Shown: piece after piece, positions 60,168-64,000 of the stretch
Numbering within the stretch: the stretch's first letter is position 1
Layout of the letters: each line of letters opens with the position of its first letter
From: JAHBTB01 sp964451255
GTDB lineage: Bacteria; Armatimonadota; Fimbriimonadia; Fimbriimonadales; Fimbriimonadaceae
Assembly (NCBI GenBank): GCA_964451255.1
Contig: CAYVHL010000007.1
Span: forward strand, 55,456 to 119,455
Direction of reading: 5' to 3'
Length of the DNA: 64,000 nucleotides
Position numbers and translations under genes: made by a program
Notes under the pieces: model-generated
Databases searched by the model: none
Seen by the model: only the letters and a program-made list of their open reading frames with translations
Told to the model about the DNA's origin: nothing

Positions 60168-61915
60168 GTCCCAAGCTGCCTCAGCATAGTTCTTATCTGC
60201 TCAGTTGCTTCCGGGCTCACTGAGAAAGACTGGGCCTTATAGAGAGCCTCGCGGGCCCTGACCTGATCGTTTCCAGCAACGCATTTGATCGCGGCCTCGA
60301 TAAACGCGTTGCAGGCCGTCTCTTTGATTTCCATCTCTCTCCGAGGGACGGCGGTGGCCGCCTGAGCATAGAGTCTGGAAGCCGCCTCCCACTCCTCCTG
60401 CCGCCTGGCGCCGAAATCTTCGGTCAAGGCCAAGTCGATTTTGGCCTGAGCTTGCGACAGCAACGATTTGACATCGACCGATGGTTTGTCGGGCTCGACC
60501 GACTGGCCGGTGGCGGAAGAGCGACCGGTCGGCACGGGAACGTCCTCAGTGAGGCGTGCCGAGTTGCTTCTCAGTTCAGGACGGGCACTAGAGCTAGAGG
60601 CGCTGCTCAAGGCATTGATTCCGAAGACGACAATGAGAAAGATCAGCCCAAGGATGACGACCCACTTGAACAGGCTCGCCAAGATCATCTTGGTCTCAGG
60701 GCTGATCAAAGGTCGGCGAGGAGGAGGCGGGTAATAGACGGGGACCGGCTGTATTGGCGCCGTCCCGTACCCCTGCGTGGGATACTGCTGTTGGGGCAAG
60801 GCGCCATAGGGCGTTTGGTTATAAGGCCCCTGTTGTCCATACGGTTGGCCAAATGGTTGCTGGTTGTACGGCTGCTGACCATATGGTTGCTGACCATAAG
60901 GTTGTTGGTTGTAGGGCTGTTGACCGTACGGCGCGGTGGGATAGCCAGGCTGTGGGAACGGCTGATTCAGAGGCTGACCCTGTACGGGTGGGGCGTAGGG
61001 GTTCGCCTGGCCAGGGCCTGGGTTGGCCATCGGCGCGTAAGGCGCGCCTTGCGCGCCAGCAAAAGCCGATGGCGGGTCGATCACCGCTCCAGGAGCCATT
61101 CCCTTCTCGGCTGAGGCGAGCGCGGCCGCCATGCCCTCAGCGGAGTCATAGCGCATCACCGGGCTCTTGTCCAGTGACCTCTGGATGACCTGCCACAGCC
61201 CGTAGGGGCATTGTCGCGGCTGGTCCGGATCGCGGTTCATGATCGCGTAGGTGATGCTCATGACGCTGTCGCCCGCGAATGGTTTCGTCCCCGCGACCAT
61301 CTCGTAGAGGATCACCCCGACGCTGAAGATGTCGCTTCGGGCGTCGATCTCCTTTCCGTTGATCTGCTCGGGCGACATGTAACTCGGCGTGCCGAACACT
61401 TGTCCGTCCATCGTGAGGTTGGGCTCGAACATCAGCCGGGCGATGCCGAAGTCAGTCAGCTTGACCTGCCCGTTTTCGAGGATCTGGATGTTCTCCGGCT
61501 TGATGTCACGGTGGACGACGCCGTTCTTGTGGGCGAAGTCGAGGCCGTGCAGGATCTCCTGGGCGACTTGGCTAGCCCGCAACGGGTCGAGGAACCCGTT
61601 GGCCTCCATCTCCTGGCGCAGGGTCTGCCCGTCCAGAAACTCCATCGCGATGTAGTGCCGTCCACCTTCCTCTGACACTTCGTACACCGTCACGATGTTC
61701 GGATGGACCAATGATCCGGCCGCCCTAGCCTCCCGTAGAAAGCGTTTGATCCGATCCTGCTTCTGTTGATCAGAGGAGCCACCCGGCATGTCCAGCTCCT
61801 TGAGGGCCACCCGCCGGTGCATGACGGGGTCGTACGCCTCGTAAACGATGTCGTTCGAGCGCGCGATCTCCCGTATGATCTGGTACTTGCCCAGCGTGTT
61901 GGGTGTCTGGGACAT
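60164..61915 (-). CDS. Membrane Ser/Thr protein kinase with Tyr/Gln-rich linker
   Basis: 583 residues. The kinase domain (about 10-275) has the ATP lysine K39, HRDIKPEN (135-142) and DFG (155-157), plus GTPSYMSPEQ. The Gly-rich loop is degenerate: E-I-A-R-S-N-D-I-V-Y replaces GxGxxGxVY. A linker of PYGQQ/YNQQ repeats (about 330-395), prion-like in composition, leads to one membrane helix near 415-440. The extracytoplasmic tail has short helices rich in Ala/Glu. Ligand and target unknown. Confidence 0.88.
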   Translation of the reverse strand: MSQTPNTLGKYQIIREIARSNDIVYEAYDPVMHRRVALKELDMPGGSSDQQKQDRIKRFLREARAAGSLVHPNIVTVYEVSEEGGRHYIAMEFLDGQTLRQEMEANGFLDPLRASQVAQEILHGLDFAHKNGVVHRDIKPENIQILENGQVKLTDFGIARLMFEPNLTMDGQVFGTPSYMSPEQINGKEIDARSDIFSVGVILYEMVAGTKPFAGDSVMSITYAIMNRDPDQPRQCPYGLWQVIQRSLDKSPVMRYDSAEGMAAALASAEKGMAPGAVIDPPSAFAGAQGAPYAPMANPGPGQANPYAPPVQGQPLNQPFPQPGYPTAPYGQQPYNQQPYGQQPYGQQPYNQQPFGQPYGQQGPYNQTPYGALPQQQYPTQGYGTAPIQPVPVYYPPPPRRPLISPETKMILASLFKWVVILGLIFLIVVFGINALSSASSSSARPELRSNSARLTEDVPVPTGRSSATGQSVEPDKPSVDVKSLLSQAQAKIDLALTEDFGARRQEEWEAASRLYAQAATAVPRREMEIKETACNAFIEAAIKCVAGNDQVRAREALYKAQSFSVSPEATEQIRTMLRQLGT

Positions 61916-61936
61916 GCGACGGCTTCCCTAATGGTC

Positions 61937-61954
61937 GGTCACCAATAGGTGACC
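61937..61954. promoter_or_regulatory. Perfect inverted repeat upstream of the kinase gene
   Basis: GGTCACC-AATA-GGTGACC, 7-bp arms, 22-39 nt before the kinase ATG and just downstream of a possible GATAAT box (minus strand). It looks like an operator; the regulator is unknown. Confidence 0.45.
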
Positions 61955-61997
61955 CTCCCCTATTATCAACGTTCAAGGAGCCCGACGTGGTGTCAGA

Positions 61998-63305
61998 TCA
62001 GCGGGAATAATGTCTGACCGTGGCCTCCGCCCAAGGTCGCAGCTCCTTCAGGCGCCGCGCCAGAGTCAACTGCCCCATTGCGCGGGTCTTGTTTAGGTCT
62101 GGCGGATCGCCCGGGCCCAGCAGGAAGTAGTTGTCCCCACGGAGGTAGTCGGTCAAGAACCTGACGCCCAGTTCGGTCGCAATGATCTCGACCGCCTCTG
62201 GCATCCACGCGGTCTCCGCCTTGGTCGCCTCCTGTGCCGTGGTCAGGAATCCCCTTGTTACCGACTCATAGACCTCCTTGTCGACTTCGATCTTGCCCAG
62301 GTCTGGCTCCTTTTCCCCCGCCACGTTGGACAGGGATCGGACCATGTCCCCCCAATCCGCCAGCCAGGTGTACGGCATGATCGTGTCCAGGTCGACCAGA
62401 CTGCGGACCTGGCCGGTGTACTTGCAGAACAGGAAGTTCTCTATCTTGGTGTCGCCGTGGACGGCGTTTCGACGGATCTCACCGGCGGTCATGGCTTCTT
62501 GCAGGCTGCGCGCCCACGCTTCGTCATCGAGTGCTTGCTGGATGAACGGGGCCAACTCTGGGTCTTCACGACGACTCTTGGCGTCGTCGATCACATGATT
62601 GAGCAGGTACAGATGGCACGTGCCGTCTCGAACCTCCTCCTCGTCCGGTAGGAGGCCGTGACACTGTTCTTCGCGACAATTGCCGGATAGTACGGAATGG
62701 AACTGGGCGAAATAGCCCGCAGTGTCCCTGTAGCCAGGCAACGAGCTCACGAGCCGGTCCACCGGCATTTCGGCAACGAGGTCGGAGTTCAGGGCCAACC
62801 CGCGTCCCGTTTCCTCCGCCAGCGCCAGGGACTTCGTCCGCGTGGGCACTTGGCCAAGACTCTTGTAGCTGAGCGTGTCCGGGATCCGCACCATCGTCCG
62901 CCACACCGAGAAACCCGAGGTGTCGCTCAGGTCAAGGTAGGGCGCCCCGCCCCGGGTAGGTACCAGCGTGATCGGAACCCAGGTGGACTACCGGCCCGAG
63001 CCCGCGGACGCGACAGCCCGGCGTTGGCACTCGATCCAGTCCTGCATGGCGCCCATCACCCTGTGGGGCTTTGTGAACACGTCCGTGTTCAACCGCTGCA
63101 GCAGATAGCTGCAGCCCTCGTCGTTCTGGACCAAAAAAGTGTGGAGGTTGATGTTGCCGCGGTCGACGAAGTATTCCAAGCCGGTGATCGCGCCGACCTC
63201 GAACTCGCTGGCGATCCAATAGAGGTCTTCTGGTGAAAAATCACGCGTCGCGCCAGTCAGGTGGAGGGGACGGGCCAAGGCGGCGCCCGGAGTGTCTGCG
63301 GACAT
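61998..63305 (-). pseudogene. NahK-like N-acetylhexosamine kinase with in-frame TAG
   Basis: A continuous 436-codon frame from ATG 63305 to TGA 61998, interrupted only by TAG at codon 106 (62990-62988). Both halves match N-acetylhexosamine 1-kinase (NahK): GNINLHTFLV and YLLQRLNTDVF before the stop; then, after it, VWRTMVRI, HGDTKIENFL (catalytic Asp), LVDLDTIMP and GVRFLTDYLRGDNYF. The reading frame is the same on both sides, so this is a single nonsense codon, not a frameshift. It could be a recent pseudogene, a base error or read-through. TAGAAT lies 8 nt before ATG 63305. Confidence 0.8.
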
Positions 63306-63313
63306 CGGGTGAC

Positions 63314-63328
63314 ATTCTACACGTAGAA
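63314..63328 (-). promoter_or_regulatory. Promoter and palindrome of the NahK-like gene
   Basis: Minus-strand TAGAAT (63319-63314) ends 8 nt before ATG 63305. It overlaps the palindrome TTCTAC-AC-GTAGAA (63315-63328), a possible operator. Confidence 0.4.
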
Positions 63329-63424
63329 ACACCCCCGTAATTCATACAGGCTTGATGACTCGCCAACGGACGGCTGTTGATGTCCGATTTAACAGGTTCG
63401 CATGTGACGAGATGGGTGGCCGCC

Positions 63425-64000
<576 letters not shown>

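Overview
The window looks like a high-GC draft-genome contig (there is a 100-N assembly gap at 16343-16442) from the Armatimonadota, most likely the Fimbriimonadales. This placement is an inference. It rests on a PEP-CTERM protein with an RRRRK tail, many secreted glycoside hydrolases, Planctomycete-like paralogue families and a Deinococcus-like promoter layout. No rRNA or other phylogenetic marker settles it.

Layout. 1-5.1 kb: end of an SGNH hydrolase, a secreted beta-rich protein, a metallophosphoesterase, a GH127 arabinofuranosidase, a VOC protein and tRNA-Ala(GGC). 5.4-16.9 kb: an SDR, a VIT/VWA protein, the CCA-adding enzyme, a GH172/DUF2961 enzyme, RibBA, a thioredoxin-like protein, PyrG, an unusual 16-residue-repeat protein interrupted by the gap, and a CHMI-family tautomerase antisense to its end. 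17-25.3 kb (minus strand): a PEP-CTERM protein, two coupled GH29 fucosidases, Ndk and a four-gene ABC exporter operon. 25.3-27.4 kb: an AbrB/PIN toxin-antitoxin pair and a Y-family polymerase. 27.5-37.9 kb: a CPBP protease, cysteine desulfurase, HslU, a histidine kinase, pyruvate kinase, two small exported proteins, GH20 and ComM/YifB. 38-49 kb: a Fic protein with an operator-like upstream region, tRNA-Leu(TAA), rpmG-rpmF, a DUF4139 protein, RecN, a CDF transporter, oligoendopeptidase F, a cytochrome c, a second GH172 and a Gfo/Idh/MocA oxidoreductase. 49-64 kb: a coiled-coil HhH protein, a Ycf46-like AAA+ ATPase, a phosphatase plus Lnt, an NgoMIV-type restriction-modification cassette, a tandem-GNAT/PIG-L pair, tRNA-Ser(TGA), an SDR, a Ser/Thr kinase, a NahK-like sugar kinase broken by an in-frame TAG, and the end of isocitrate dehydrogenase.

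How it fits together. Most genes are central housekeeping functions mixed with exported glycan-degrading enzymes (GH20, GH29 x2, GH127, GH172 x2). The sugar kinase and oxidoreductase could feed on their products. This suggests a saccharolytic heterotroph. The RM cassette, Fic gene and AbrB/PIN pair look like acquired or mobile defence/toxin modules.

The most striking window-wide signal is regulatory. At more than twenty genes a -10-like hexamer (TAGAAT, CATAAT, CACAAT, TACAAT and similar) ends only 4-12 nt, most often 6 nt, before the start codon, usually with no Shine-Dalgarno sequence. That is the geometry of leaderless mRNAs. In three places the stop codon of the upstream gene lies inside the hexamer. 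The pattern was used here to choose several start codons, including a probable ATC start for the CCA-adding enzyme.
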